A stretch of 64,000 bases of DNA from Streptomyces sp. NBC_01549. GTDB lineage: Bacteria > Actinomycetota > Actinomycetes > Streptomycetales > Streptomycetaceae. The stretch spans positions 1 through 64,000 of the forward strand of contig NZ_JAPEPW010000003.1 of NCBI RefSeq assembly GCF_026339955.1, given 5' to 3'. Below are positions 50,823-59,787 of this stretch, one piece after another; positions within the stretch are counted from its first letter, which is position 1, and the number at the start of each line of letters is the position of its first letter. Below the pieces are notes generated by a model. The model saw nothing but the letters and a program-made list of their open reading frames with translations, searched no databases and was not told the origin of the DNA. Made by a program: the position numbers and the translations under genes.

Positions 50823-53422
50823 CCGACCGGGCGGATGGCACGGCGGCCGGTCAGGTCCTCGGTCTGCTGGCCGGCCTGGCCAACGCTGCTGGCTGGGTGA
50901 TCACCTTCTGGTATGTGCCCGTGGCGGCCGTCCTCGTCGTCTGGGCCGTGAGCGAGATGGTGGTGCGCCGTCTGGCGAGGAAGGCCTCGGCCGAGCGGAT
51001 GGCGCTGGAACTCGTGCCGTCGCAGCACTTCGACCCCGGCCTGGAGGAGATCTTCCGCCGTGGGGTCCAGCTTGCCCGGGCCTCGACGAGCATGCCGTGG
51101 TGGGCGCCGCGACGGTCGAAGGCGGTGCAGATCCGGCTGCGCGCCGACGGCTCCAGCCCGCTCCGCTACCGGATCGAGGGTCCTGCGGGCGGCGAACGCC
51201 TGTTGTCGATCACGCCCTTCGGCCCGGCCGTCACCGTGAAGCGGGCCCGTCCCCTCGTCGACAAGCCGCGTGAGCATGTGGTGCGGGCGGAGTTCGTCCT
51301 GCGAGGCAAGCCCACGGCCCCGCTGCGGGACGTTCCGCTGGACCCGGATCCGCTGCAGCCGCTGATCGATGCCGTCTCCGATCTGCGGGCGGAGCTGGGT
51401 GACCTGGCCGAGATCCGGCTCGACATCCAGCGGGCTCCCAAGTGGGCGCTGCGGGCCCGCCGTCTGCAGCTGGTGTCGGACGCCCGCCGCAGGGAGCGGC
51501 GCGAGGCCCAGCGGGCGGCCCGGTGGGTGCGGCAGGACGCTACCGGCATCGAGGACTCAGTGGCCTGGCAGCTTCAGCAGTTGGTCAGCGGTAAGCAGGG
51601 CGGGGGCGGGCGCCGTCTGGTCATGCCGCCCGTACCCCGCCGGGTGGACCCCGCGGAGGCTCTGGGCAAGCTCGCCGATGATGACCACCTGGTGCGCGTG
51701 CAGCTGCTGGTGATGTGCGCGTCGAACACGGAAGGCCGCTCCCAGGCCCGGCTGGCCCAGCTCCAGGCCGCGTTCGACGTGTTCGGCGGCGGGTCACGGT
51801 GGGCGATGCGCGGATGGCGGATCGGCCCGTGGCGGTTGGGGGCGGACCGCTGGCCCAGCCGACGCGGCTTCGAGCGCCGCTGGACGTTGGGTCACTGCCA
51901 GCCGCCCCGTCCGAACTGGGTGCGCCTGGAGGAGCTCACCGGACTGCTCAAGCCGCCCACGGTGAACTGCCGCCTGCCGCTGCTCGCCGGGGATTTGCCG
52001 ACCTTCGAGTTCGACAACCCCCAGTTGCTGCTGCAGGGCTTCTACCGCGGCCCCGACGGCCGCCGTCGTTTGGTCGCCAGCTACGCGAAAGAGACGCTGT
52101 TCGAGGTCGGTGTGGGCAAGGCGGGCGGCGGCAAGACCGAGCGCGCCCTAGCGCAGGCGATCGGCTGGGCTCATGCCGGGGGCGGGCTGATGTTCGTCGA
52201 CCCGCACCGCGACTCCTGGCCTCGCGCTCTGCCGTTCCTGGCCCACGACGCTCTGATGGACCGGATCGCGCTCATCGACCTCAACGCCAATGGGCCTGCT
52301 CCGCAGGTCAGTTCATGGAATCCGCTCGGCATGCACCAGGGCCAGGTGGCGCACGAGGTCGTCGAGGCCACCGCGGACGCCTACGCGGCCGCACTGGGCT
52401 GGGACGACGCCAGCGCACCCCGCGCACTGACCATCCTCACCGCCTCCCTCGCGGTGCTGGTGGCCGTCAACGAAGCCGCCTGCCAAGCCGGGCGCCCCGA
52501 AGACCAGGCCACGGTCTTCCACGTGCGGGCGCTGCTCACCGACCCGGTCTTCCGCGCTGCGGCGCTCGCCGGCGTTCAGGGGCGCCTGGACGACGAGACG
52601 CGCTCCTGGTGGCAGACGGTGTTCCCCACCCTGCCACCGGACTCCTTCGCCGTAGTCCTCAACCCGATCGCCCGCCTCGCCGCCAACCCCGTCACCCGCG
52701 CGTTCCTCGGCCAGCCCGCCGGCCGCTACAACATCCGCGCCGCGATGGACTCGAAAATGATCGTGTGGGTGTGCCCGGGCGGCAACGGACCCACCGACCG
52801 GCTGATCACCGCACTGCTCGCCCGCGACCTGCTGCGCGCCGTGCGCTCCCGCCGCGACACCCCGGAAGCCCAACGGGTGCCGTTCCGCCCGTACTTCGAC
52901 GAGCTGATCACCCTGACCGGCGGAGCCGCAGAGACGATCGCCAGCATGTTCGAGGACTTCCGCAAGTACAAGGTCCACGTCCACGGCATGACCCAGCTGC
53001 TGGCCCGCCTGCCTATCCAGGTGCGGCTCTCCCTGGTCCAGAACGCCTCCACGCTCGCGTCCACCGCCGGATCGCAGTCCGCCATCGCTCCGATCACCGC
53101 AGAATGGGGCGACCGTCCCGGACCTGACATCGTCGCCACCCTGGACCGCTTCGAGCACTACATGTCGCTGACGGTCAGGGGCCGTCGCGTCGGCCCGGTC
53201 CGCATCACCGGCCCGCACCTCGACGAGGTCTTCGCCGACTACGCACGCCCCCGCCAGGCGGCGGCGCTCGAGCGCGCCGCCCTCGCTATGGCCGCCGCCG
53301 AGCCCCTGGACCAGCTCACGACTCGCGCCACCAACCAACTGGGCCGTGTGAACCGGTTCCTCGCCCAACTCGCCCCCACCACACCGTCAGCCGTACGGCT
53401 GCAGAAGAAGGGTTACCAGTGA
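50798..53422 (+). CDS. Type IV coupling ATPase (TcpA/TraD-like), 874 aa
   Basis: Coupling proteins bring the DNA substrate to the channel and pump it through. A membrane segment is seen at about residues 20-60 (VLGLLAGLANAAGWVITFWYVPVAAVLVVWAV). Walker A is GVGKAGGGKTER at about 438-447, and a late LITLTGGAAETI region precedes VHVHGMTQLLARL. The start GTG 50798 is fixed by AAAGGAG (50784-50790). The membrane anchor and VirB4 partner separate it from the single-protein TraB translocases of classical Streptomyces plasmids. It overlaps the next gene by 4 nt. Confidence 0.85.
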   Translation: MDASAPYLTDRADGTAAGQVLGLLAGLANAAGWVITFWYVPVAAVLVVWAVSEMVVRRLARKASAERMALELVPSQHFDPGLEEIFRRGVQLARASTSMPWWAPRRSKAVQIRLRADGSSPLRYRIEGPAGGERLLSITPFGPAVTVKRARPLVDKPREHVVRAEFVLRGKPTAPLRDVPLDPDPLQPLIDAVSDLRAELGDLAEIRLDIQRAPKWALRARRLQLVSDARRRERREAQRAARWVRQDATGIEDSVAWQLQQLVSGKQGGGGRRLVMPPVPRRVDPAEALGKLADDDHLVRVQLLVMCASNTEGRSQARLAQLQAAFDVFGGGSRWAMRGWRIGPWRLGADRWPSRRGFERRWTLGHCQPPRPNWVRLEELTGLLKPPTVNCRLPLLAGDLPTFEFDNPQLLLQGFYRGPDGRRRLVASYAKETLFEVGVGKAGGGKTERALAQAIGWAHAGGGLMFVDPHRDSWPRALPFLAHDALMDRIALIDLNANGPAPQVSSWNPLGMHQGQVAHEVVEATADAYAAALGWDDASAPRALTILTASLAVLVAVNEAACQAGRPEDQATVFHVRALLTDPVFRAAALAGVQGRLDDETRSWWQTVFPTLPPDSFAVVLNPIARLAANPVTRAFLGQPAGRYNIRAAMDSKMIVWVCPGGNGPTDRLITALLARDLLRAVRSRRDTPEAQRVPFRPYFDELITLTGGAAETIASMFEDFRKYKVHVHGMTQLLARLPIQVRLSLVQNASTLASTAGSQSAIAPITAEWGDRPGPDIVATLDRFEHYMSLTVRGRRVGPVRITGPHLDEVFADYARPRQAAALERAALAMAAAEPLDQLTTRATNQLGRVNRFLAQLAPTTPSAVRLQKKGYQ

Positions 53423-54333
53423 CCGCCACCTTCGAGACCGTGTCGTCCGGTCGCACTCCGAGTCCGGTTGAGCCGCTGCCGCATCAGCTCCTGGCCGTGC
53501 TGGGGCAGCACCGGATGGCGACCACAAGTCAGCTCCACGACCTGCTGCGGCCTGGCACGGCGCGGCAAACCGTCTCCACGCCGCTGAACAAGCTGCGCCG
53601 TGATGGCCTGGTGGACTACACGGTGCTGCCGCAGTCCAACCGCTCCCGCGCCTGGTACCTGACAGGGGAGGGCGCCCGGCTGGTCCGGGACTTCCCCGCG
53701 CTGCGGGGCCGGCCGCCGTATCCGATCACCTCAGCCACCGCTGCCTCGTTGAAGACACCGCACACCCTGACCGTGGTCCGCACTCACCTGGCGTTCGTGA
53801 CCGATGCCCGCAGACGTGGCGACGAGCACGGGCACCTGGACTGGACGCCTGAGGTCTCCCATCCGCTCAGCGACGGCGAGAAGATCATCACGGATGCGCT
53901 GATGCACTACACGGTCATCGGCGAGGATCAGCGGACAAAACTCAGGGCGTTCGTCGAGGTTGACCGGACGACCATGAGCAGCGAGCGGCTCGCGTCGAAG
54001 CTGATCGAGTACGCACGGCTGTGGTCGTACGAGCCGCAGCCTGTGGGGCGGCAGCGCTCGCGGCAGTCGGTCGTTCCCGGTGCCGTCTGGCTGCGCTGGT
54101 ATCCCGTGTTCCCCCGGGTTCTGTTCGTGCTCACCGGAGCTTCCCGGTACGTCCTGGGCAACCGGATCAGCGACCTGCAGGCCATGGTCGCGCAGCACCC
54201 GCTCGTGGGCACGCTGGCCCGGCAGGTGCCGCTCGGCGCCGCGGTCCTGGACGACCTCGAACTCCGGGGGCCTACGGGCGATCTCTGGGTCCCTCTGGCC
54301 GGGGGCGAGCCGCGGCCATGGACCGAGCTGTGA
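53419..54333 (+). CDS. Replication-relaxation family protein
   Basis: The 304-aa protein belongs to the Replic_Relax (PF13814-type) group found beside conjugation genes in Gram-positive bacteria. An N-terminal winged helix (LLAVLGQHRMATTSQLHDLLRPG, TVSTPLNKLRRDGLVDY) is followed by a domain with TLTVVRTHLAFV and the acidic LRAFVEVDRTTMSSERLASKL, which resembles a nuclease-like core (E-x-D). It could be a relaxosome component or an unusual relaxase, but that is inference. GTG 53419 overlaps the coupling protein gene; it is the last gene of this operon. Confidence 0.75.
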   Translation: MTATFETVSSGRTPSPVEPLPHQLLAVLGQHRMATTSQLHDLLRPGTARQTVSTPLNKLRRDGLVDYTVLPQSNRSRAWYLTGEGARLVRDFPALRGRPPYPITSATAASLKTPHTLTVVRTHLAFVTDARRRGDEHGHLDWTPEVSHPLSDGEKIITDALMHYTVIGEDQRTKLRAFVEVDRTTMSSERLASKLIEYARLWSYEPQPVGRQRSRQSVVPGAVWLRWYPVFPRVLFVLTGASRYVLGNRISDLQAMVAQHPLVGTLARQVPLGAAVLDDLELRGPTGDLWVPLAGGEPRPWTEL

Positions 54334-54483
54334 TGCAGCGTCTTGGTGCCGACCGAATGTCGCAGCCTTGCAACTGCTCCGGAACTCACTTGCAGTTTGC
54401 TTACGCGAACGACTAGTTTACTTCTGCACAACGGGGCCGCGTTCTTCAATCGGCCATGCGCGCTCTGACCTTGGGAGATCCAG

Positions 54484-54705
54484 ATGCCGCAAGCTACTGG
54501 TGAAGTTCGCATCCATGAAACGGCATCCGGTGACGCGTGGCCCGTCCGCACGCAGGCCGTCTCGTACGTCGGGAACGCCTGCGTCGTCGAGGGGTCCGGC
54601 GACTTCGACCTGGACGACCTGAACCTGGTGCGCCACCGATTCCCGGGCCGGCGCGTCACCCTCGACAGTGACGTGATCACCGTGTGGCCGACTCCCCCAG
54701 CATGA
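54484..54705 (+). CDS. Hypothetical protein, 73 aa
   Basis: GGGAGA precedes the ATG at 54484. The short protein has a strand-rich pattern (VRIHETASGDAWPVRTQAVSY, VVEGSGDFDLDDLNLVRHRFPG) and an acidic middle. Its family is unknown. It lies in a transitional region of lower GC between the conjugation and pilus operons, and upstream AT-rich sequence (GAACGACTAGTTTACTT) could be its promoter. Confidence 0.55.
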   Translation: MPQATGEVRIHETASGDAWPVRTQAVSYVGNACVVEGSGDFDLDDLNLVRHRFPGRRVTLDSDVITVWPTPPA

Positions 54706-55081
54706 CGCGTGAGGAGCGCAGCATCCGGTCGCCCGCAACGCCACCTGGACCGGCCGCAGGAAGACCGCCGGGGCGAGGTCCCGTTCTCGCGAACAGGGAC
54801 TGAAGCGGTCCGCGCGAAGCGAAGACCGATCCAGATCATGTGCGGGCGGGGCGGGCGAATACATAGAACTACAAAGCGACTTCCGGTTTCGAAAGTGACC
54901 GGATACGTCACGAGTTGTACGAGTGAACTCAACTATCACGCTGGGAAGTTGACTGGCATATGCGTAACCTTCCGACTACGCAAACGCATCAGCGCAGCTC
55001 GACCAGGTTTCCTGGGGCGGGTAATCGGGCGGTACGCCCGCGTCGGCCCTCCGCCCCAGCTGCGCTGAACGGGGAGGCATC
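54706..55081. other. Lower-GC intergenic region before the pilus operon
   Basis: No gene was found in these about 375 nt. It has less GC than its surroundings and contains TTGACT near 54,949 followed by GGCATATGCGTAACCTTCC, which could be a promoter for the pilus operon, though the -10 is poor. Several short inverted stretches occur but none is convincing. Confidence 0.45.
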
Positions 55082-55690
55082 ATGAAACGCCGCGCACACC
55101 AGAGTGTTCATTCTGCTGTTCGCTTCCGAAACGGGGCGGCGGTGACTTTCGGGCTGTGCTCCGTACTCGCCCTGTCCGCGTGCAGTTCGTCCGACAACGG
55201 CGACGAGGCGAAGCCCTCCTCGCCGACAACCGCTTCCGCGGCTGAGACGCCGACACCGTCGAGCACAGACCCCGAGGCTGCGGCCAAGGATGAACTCCTG
55301 GCCGCGTACCAGCAGTACCTCAATGAGGTCACCAAGTCGTACTCGCAGGCCGGCACTGAAGGCACGGATATCAAGAAGTACGCCACCGGGGCCGCGCTGG
55401 CCACGGTGCAAAGCGAGACGAAGGCGATGCAGAAGGCCGGTCAGGTCACCACCGGCAAGCCCGGGAGCACGCCCGAGGTCACCGCCATCAACCTCGGCCG
55501 CAAGGTTCCCAATGCGACCATCACCGACTGCATGGACGTCTCCCAGTGGAAGCTCATCGACCAAAAGACCAAGAACGTAGTCGAGCTGCCCAAGGAGCGC
55601 CTCACCAAGTACGTCGACATCATCAGAGTGGAGAAGTGGGGGAAGCAGTGGGTCGTCCTCAAGGAGACACCGCAGGAGCGCAAGTGCTGA
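55082..55690 (+). CDS. Lipoprotein, 202 aa
   Basis: The signal peptide ends in a lipobox ALSACSSS (Cys at about residue 34), followed by a Ser/Thr/Pro-rich linker and a domain with DELLAAYQQYLNEVTKSYSQAGTEG and ITDCMDVSQWKLIDQ. The shape recalls NTF2-like extracytoplasmic lipoproteins commonly seen at the head of Tad loci. ATG 55082 has GGGGAGG. It overlaps the next gene by 7 nt, which ties it to the pilus operon; a role in pilus assembly at the cell surface is plausible. Confidence 0.78.
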   Translation: MKRRAHQSVHSAVRFRNGAAVTFGLCSVLALSACSSSDNGDEAKPSSPTTASAAETPTPSSTDPEAAAKDELLAAYQQYLNEVTKSYSQAGTEGTDIKKYATGAALATVQSETKAMQKAGQVTTGKPGSTPEVTAINLGRKVPNATITDCMDVSQWKLIDQKTKNVVELPKERLTKYVDIIRVEKWGKQWVVLKETPQERKC

Positions 55691-56577
55691 GACGGTTAGC
55701 AGCCACGGCAGGGTCTGCTCTCCTGCTCCTCGGATCAGCGCACGCCACGGCCCGCGCGGCGGATGACCCGCATGTCGGCGCAGGCGAGTGCGAGATCGTG
55801 CGGTTCTGCGTGAACGTCCACACCGATCCCAAGCCGGGCAGCCAGGGGAATACCTCTGGGAAGCCGGCCAAGGGCGGCAAGGGCATACCTGCTGCGGCGC
55901 AGCCTTGCACCGTCAGCAAGTTAGACCCCCAGCCCCCGGCCGGAAGTGCGCTGTGGGAGGGGCACGACCCCAGCGAGGGGGCGATCTATGTGCGAGTCTG
56001 TCCCGCCCTGCAGGCTGCCGCGGGCGTCGCCGGCGTCGGCACGGCGATCGCTGGACCGCAGGTCTTCTGGGCCGCTCAAGCACCCGCCGCCAACGTGGAT
56101 CCTGCACAGCTGGCTCAGGAGGCCCTGGACAAGATGACGCTCCTCGGCCCGGACATCGGGATCACCCCGAAGCCCGGTGGCAAGGGCGTGGTCGGCATGC
56201 CGGTGTACATGTGGACGGCCCGGACCGCCGAGACGTATGGCCCCAACAGCGCCTCCGCCTCCGCGGGAGGAGTCACCGTCACCGCGACCGCGAAGGTCAA
56301 GCGGATCGTCTGGGACATGGGCGACGGCAACACCGTCACCTGCACCACTGCCGGCACCCCGTACAAGGCTGCGTTCGGGAAGAAGGCCTCACCGGACTGC
56401 GGATACCGCTACGACGAGCCCTCCTCCACACAGGCGGGCGGCCGCTACCACGTGACCGCCACCTCGACCTGGCAAGTCGACTGGCAGGTCAACGGCGGAG
56501 GCGAGACCGGACAGCTCGCTGCGACCCGAACCAACGCTGTGGACATCGATGTCGCCGAAGTTCAGGTCCTCAATTAA
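55684..56577 (+). CDS. Secreted protein of the pilus operon, 297 aa
   Basis: GTG 55684 begins inside the lipoprotein gene end. A signal peptide (LRRLAATAGSALLLLGSAHATARAA) leads into a region with two cysteines (GECEIVRFCVNV), a helical part, and a C-terminal beta domain (VKRIVWDMGDGNTVTC, YHVTATSTWQVDWQVNGGGETGQ) that resembles a PKD-like fold. Proteins of this plan are often found with Tad genes in Streptomyces. The exact role is unknown. Confidence 0.72.
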   Translation: MLRRLAATAGSALLLLGSAHATARAADDPHVGAGECEIVRFCVNVHTDPKPGSQGNTSGKPAKGGKGIPAAAQPCTVSKLDPQPPAGSALWEGHDPSEGAIYVRVCPALQAAAGVAGVGTAIAGPQVFWAAQAPAANVDPAQLAQEALDKMTLLGPDIGITPKPGGKGVVGMPVYMWTARTAETYGPNSASASAGGVTVTATAKVKRIVWDMGDGNTVTCTTAGTPYKAAFGKKASPDCGYRYDEPSSTQAGGRYHVTATSTWQVDWQVNGGGETGQLAATRTNAVDIDVAEVQVLN

Positions 56578-56618
56578 CCGGCCCGCACCCCGAACTCCCT
56601 GAAAGGCCCCAGCCTGTC

Positions 56619-57302
56619 ATGGAAACTCCCGCCGCGCCGACGGTGCCGCGTCCGCAGGGCCCGGCTCGGCCCGCGATCCCCATCACGACCACCCCGCCGG
56701 TCAAGCGGCAACGCCGCTGGTCCGTGGCCGCGCTGTGCATCGTGCTTGCGGTCGTCGCTGCGCTCGGGGCGGCCGCCGCCGTCAACTCGGCCAGCGACCG
56801 CACCCGGGTGCTGGCCGTGGCACGGGACGTACCGGCAGGCCGCGCTCTGACGGACTCCGACCTCGCGGTCGCTGAGGTGTCGGCGGACTCCGCGCTCACC
56901 CCCATCCCCGCATCACAGAAGGCCAGCGTGCTGGGTAGGCGGTCGGCCGTCGACCTGCGCAAGGGCGGGCTCCTGCTGACCTCTCAACTGGGCGCCGGTA
57001 CGGGGCTGGGTGACAACCAGGAGCAGGTCGGCGTGCAGATCAAGCGCGGCATGGCGCCCTCGGGGACGCTCGCCCCTGGCGACAAGGTCCGCGCGGTGAC
57101 CACCCCCGCCCAGGGCGACGAGCCCGCGAAGAAGGGCACCGTCCCGGAGACCATCGACGCCACCGTCGTCTCCGTCTCCCGCCCGGACGCCACCGGCACC
57201 GTGGTCGTCAACCTCGCGGTTGCCCCCGACGACGGGCCGGTCCTGGCTAGCCGCGCCGCCCTGGGCCGTATCGCGCTGGTCCGTGAACCGCGGAGCAACT
57301 GA
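56619..57302 (+). CDS. CpaB/RcpC-like SAF-domain pilus protein
   Basis: The 227-aa protein has a membrane helix (WSVAALCIVLAVVAALGAAAAV, about residues 34-56), then a SAF domain (VLAVARDVPAGRALTDSDLAVAEV) and a second beta domain with GMAPSGTLAPGDKVRAV. That is the layout of CpaB/RcpC proteins of Flp pilus systems. No ribosome site is strong before ATG 56619 (GAAAGG at 20 nt). It ends one nt before the TadZ-like gene. Confidence 0.82.
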   Translation: METPAAPTVPRPQGPARPAIPITTTPPVKRQRRWSVAALCIVLAVVAALGAAAAVNSASDRTRVLAVARDVPAGRALTDSDLAVAEVSADSALTPIPASQKASVLGRRSAVDLRKGGLLLTSQLGAGTGLGDNQEQVGVQIKRGMAPSGTLAPGDKVRAVTTPAQGDEPAKKGTVPETIDATVVSVSRPDATGTVVVNLAVAPDDGPVLASRAALGRIALVREPRSN

Positions 57303-57303
57303 C

Positions 57304-58176
57304 ATGCCCGTCACCTGTATCGCCTCTGCGAAGTCCTGTGGCGTCACCACCGCGGCGCTCGCTCTCACGCTGGCCTCCAGCCGTCCGTCCCTGCTCGCGG
57401 AGTGTGACCCGGCCGGCGGCACCATCCGGGCCGGGCTGCTGCAGGGCCAGATCAGTGCCGGATACGGGCTCTACCACCTGGCGGCTGCCGACCGCGTCGG
57501 ACCGGTCGAGTTGGCCCAGGCGTTCGCGTCGCACCTGTGGCCGCTGGACGGCCAGGCCGGCCACCGCAAGGTGCTGCCCGGGCTGACTGATCCGGCCCAG
57601 GCCGGAGCCCTGAGCCGGACCTGGCCGGCTCTCGCCGACGTCCTGCACGTTATGGCCGACTCTGCCGGCCACGACGTGTTCGTCGACGCAGGGCGCCTGG
57701 CCCTGGAATCCGGGCACCTGCACCCCACTCTCACCCCGGCGCCGCTCCTGCACCGAGCCGACCTCGTGCTGCTTGCCGTCCGTGGCACCGAGCAGGGCCT
57801 CACCCTGGCCCGCCACCTGATGCGGCCCCTGCGCGCCGAACTCGACGAGCACGGTTCCGGATCCGACGCGCTCGGCCTGCTCCTCATCGAGGACGGCCCG
57901 TACCGCTCGCACCAGGTCGCCGAGGCCCTCGAGGCCCCAGTACTGGCGTCGTTGCCGTGGGCCCCGGAGACTGCCGCCTACCTCACCACCGGGGGGAAGC
58001 CGCCGCGCGGCTTCGCCCGCAGCCCGCTCCTGCGCTACGCCCGCACCGCCACCGAGCAGTTCGAGGCGCTCGCCGCACGCCGCCAGATTCAGCAGCACTA
58101 CCCCAGCGCACCGTCCCACCCGCAGCTCGCGGGCCTCCTGGACCGGCTGGCCCAGCGAGGAGGCGGCCGTGGCTGA
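57304..58176 (+). CDS. TadZ/CpaE-like ParA-type protein with degenerate P-loop
   Basis: TadZ proteins localise Tad pili at a pole or site and belong to the ParA/MinD fold. In this 290-aa protein the N-terminal loop reads IASAKSCGVTTAAL instead of the KGGVGKTT form, so ATP hydrolysis is doubtful; the second ParA-like region (LLAECDPAGGTIRAGL) and DLVLLAVRGTEQGLTLARHL fit the fold. ATG 57304 follows the CpaB stop by one nt; its 3' end overlaps the TadA gene by 8 nt. Confidence 0.8.
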   Translation: MPVTCIASAKSCGVTTAALALTLASSRPSLLAECDPAGGTIRAGLLQGQISAGYGLYHLAAADRVGPVELAQAFASHLWPLDGQAGHRKVLPGLTDPAQAGALSRTWPALADVLHVMADSAGHDVFVDAGRLALESGHLHPTLTPAPLLHRADLVLLAVRGTEQGLTLARHLMRPLRAELDEHGSGSDALGLLLIEDGPYRSHQVAEALEAPVLASLPWAPETAAYLTTGGKPPRGFARSPLLRYARTATEQFEALAARRQIQQHYPSAPSHPQLAGLLDRLAQRGGGRG

Positions 58177-59734
58177 CACGCACCAGCGCGCCGACGTCAA
58201 CGGGCAGATCCCCCCGCCGATGGGCCGCGACGACATCGCCCATCTGCTCACCGGCAAGCTCGGCGAACGGCGGCCCGCCCCGCCCACCGCCCCAACGGCA
58301 GCTGCGCCACCCGCGGTGCCCGGCGGCACCGTCAGTCCCACGGCCGTTCCCCGACTGGCCGGACTGCCGACGGAACTCCTGCCGGTCGGCTGGGAGGTCA
58401 TCGAAGCCCTGCAGGCCGACGTGTCCGCCGAGCTGAGCAAGAAGGACCCCGAGCGCACCCTGGCCGAGCCGGACCGGCGTGCCCTGGCCCGCTCGCTCGC
58501 CAGCACCGCCGTCGCCGACTGGGCCACCAAATACGCGCAGGGCAACACCCCGCTGACCCAGGACGAGGAAGGCCGCATCGCCACCGCGGTCTACGACGCC
58601 ATGTTCCGCGGCGGACGCCTGCAGTCCCTCCTCGACGAGGACGGCGTCGAAGACGTCATGGTCGACGGTTTGACCGCGCACGTGGAGTACTACGACCGCC
58701 CGCGGCGCACGATCGACAAGGTCGCCGACTCCCACGACGAGCTGATCACGTGGGTCAACCGGATGGCACGCCAGTCCGGCCAGGGTGAGCGTGCCCTGAC
58801 GCAGGCGACGCCGATGGTCGGCTTCCGGATGCCCGACGGCTCCCGTGTCACCGCGAGCCTGCTCACCAGCCGCCCCTCGGTCGTCATCCGCAAGCACCGC
58901 ATCCGCCAGCACGGCATCGGTGAGCTCGTGCAGTGGCAGTCGATCAACCCGCTGCTGGAGCGGTTCCTCACGGCGTGTGTCCAGGCGCGGATGAACGTCC
59001 TCGTGGTCGGCGACATGGGCGCCGGCAAGACCAGCCTGCTGCGCGCCCTGGGCCGGGAAATCCCGCCCGCTGAACGGCTGGTGACCCTCGAATCCGACCG
59101 CGAGCTCTACCTGGACGAGCCCGGCCCGAAGCCCGGCCCGGTGACTTTCGCCTTCGAAGCGCGCCAGTCCAACGGTGAACGCAGCACGGGTGACCGCCTC
59201 GCCGGGGAGGTCAGCATCGCGGACATGTTCGCGACGGCGCTGCGCTACAACGCCACCCGCGTGATCGTCGGCGAGGTCCGCTCCACCGAGATCGTCCCGA
59301 TGCTGCAGGCGATGTCCGCCGGTGGGTCCGGGTCGATGTGCACCATGCACGTGCGCCGTCCGCACGCCATCGTGTCCCGCCTGGTGCAGCTGTGCACGGA
59401 GGCCGGCATGGCCACCGAGGCCGCCCACCACCTCATCGCCTCCGCCATCGACGTCGTCGTCTACCTGACCTACCTCGACGAAACCGGCGTCGGCGGCCGC
59501 AAGCACCGCTTCGTCTCCCACATCTACGAGATCCACGACGTCGTCGGCGAGGCCGGACGGCCCACCACCACCGAGCTGTTCGCCCCGGGCGGCGGCGACC
59601 CGCGCGCGATCTACCAGAACATGCCGTCCTTCATCGACGAACTGGAGCGCACCGGCCTGATCGCCCGCACATGGCTTGCCGAGAACCCGCACGGCTGGTG
59701 GGGAGAGCCCCTGCAGACGGTGGGACGACGATGA
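58169..59734 (+). CDS. tadA: TadA/CpaF secretion ATPase
   Basis: The 521-aa hexameric type II/IV secretion ATPase drives Flp pilus assembly. The N-terminal domain carries QSLLDEDGVEDVMVDG. Walker A is GDMGAGKTSLL at about 280-290, the Asp box lies near LVTLESDRELYLDE, and Walker B is RVIVGEVRSTEIVPML at about 362-378, followed by the His box CTMHVRRPHAIVSRL. All motifs are intact. GTG 58169 overlaps the TadZ-like gene. The stop overlaps the start of an 18-codon ORF by 4 nt. Confidence 0.9.
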   Translation: MADTHQRADVNGQIPPPMGRDDIAHLLTGKLGERRPAPPTAPTAAAPPAVPGGTVSPTAVPRLAGLPTELLPVGWEVIEALQADVSAELSKKDPERTLAEPDRRALARSLASTAVADWATKYAQGNTPLTQDEEGRIATAVYDAMFRGGRLQSLLDEDGVEDVMVDGLTAHVEYYDRPRRTIDKVADSHDELITWVNRMARQSGQGERALTQATPMVGFRMPDGSRVTASLLTSRPSVVIRKHRIRQHGIGELVQWQSINPLLERFLTACVQARMNVLVVGDMGAGKTSLLRALGREIPPAERLVTLESDRELYLDEPGPKPGPVTFAFEARQSNGERSTGDRLAGEVSIADMFATALRYNATRVIVGEVRSTEIVPMLQAMSAGGSGSMCTMHVRRPHAIVSRLVQLCTEAGMATEAAHHLIASAIDVVVYLTYLDETGVGGRKHRFVSHIYEIHDVVGEAGRPTTTELFAPGGGDPRAIYQNMPSFIDELERTGLIARTWLAENPHGWWGEPLQTVGRR

Positions 59735-59787
59735 GCGACCGCCGCCCCGCGCCGTACCGGATCACGCCGCCCCGGAGGGACCAGTGA
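59731..59787 (+). CDS. 18-codon coupling ORF between tadA and tadB
   Basis: A complete 18-codon frame begins ATGA at the tadA stop and ends TGA overlapping the GTG of tadB. Its peptide, MSDRRPAPYRITPPRRDQ, is basic and proline-rich with no hydrophobic part. CGGAGGGACC inside its end is the ribosome site for tadB. Its likely role is translational coupling, not a functional peptide. Confidence 0.5.
   Translation: MSDRRPAPYRITPPRRDQ

Noticed and set aside
50798..53422. FtsK/TraB-type hexameric DNA translocase of classical Streptomyces conjugation
   Set aside because: The gene lies in an operon with VirB4-, VirB6- and VirB8-like genes and a wall hydrolase, and has an N-terminal membrane pair with a T4CP-like core; no gamma domain or TRS-like octamers were recognised.
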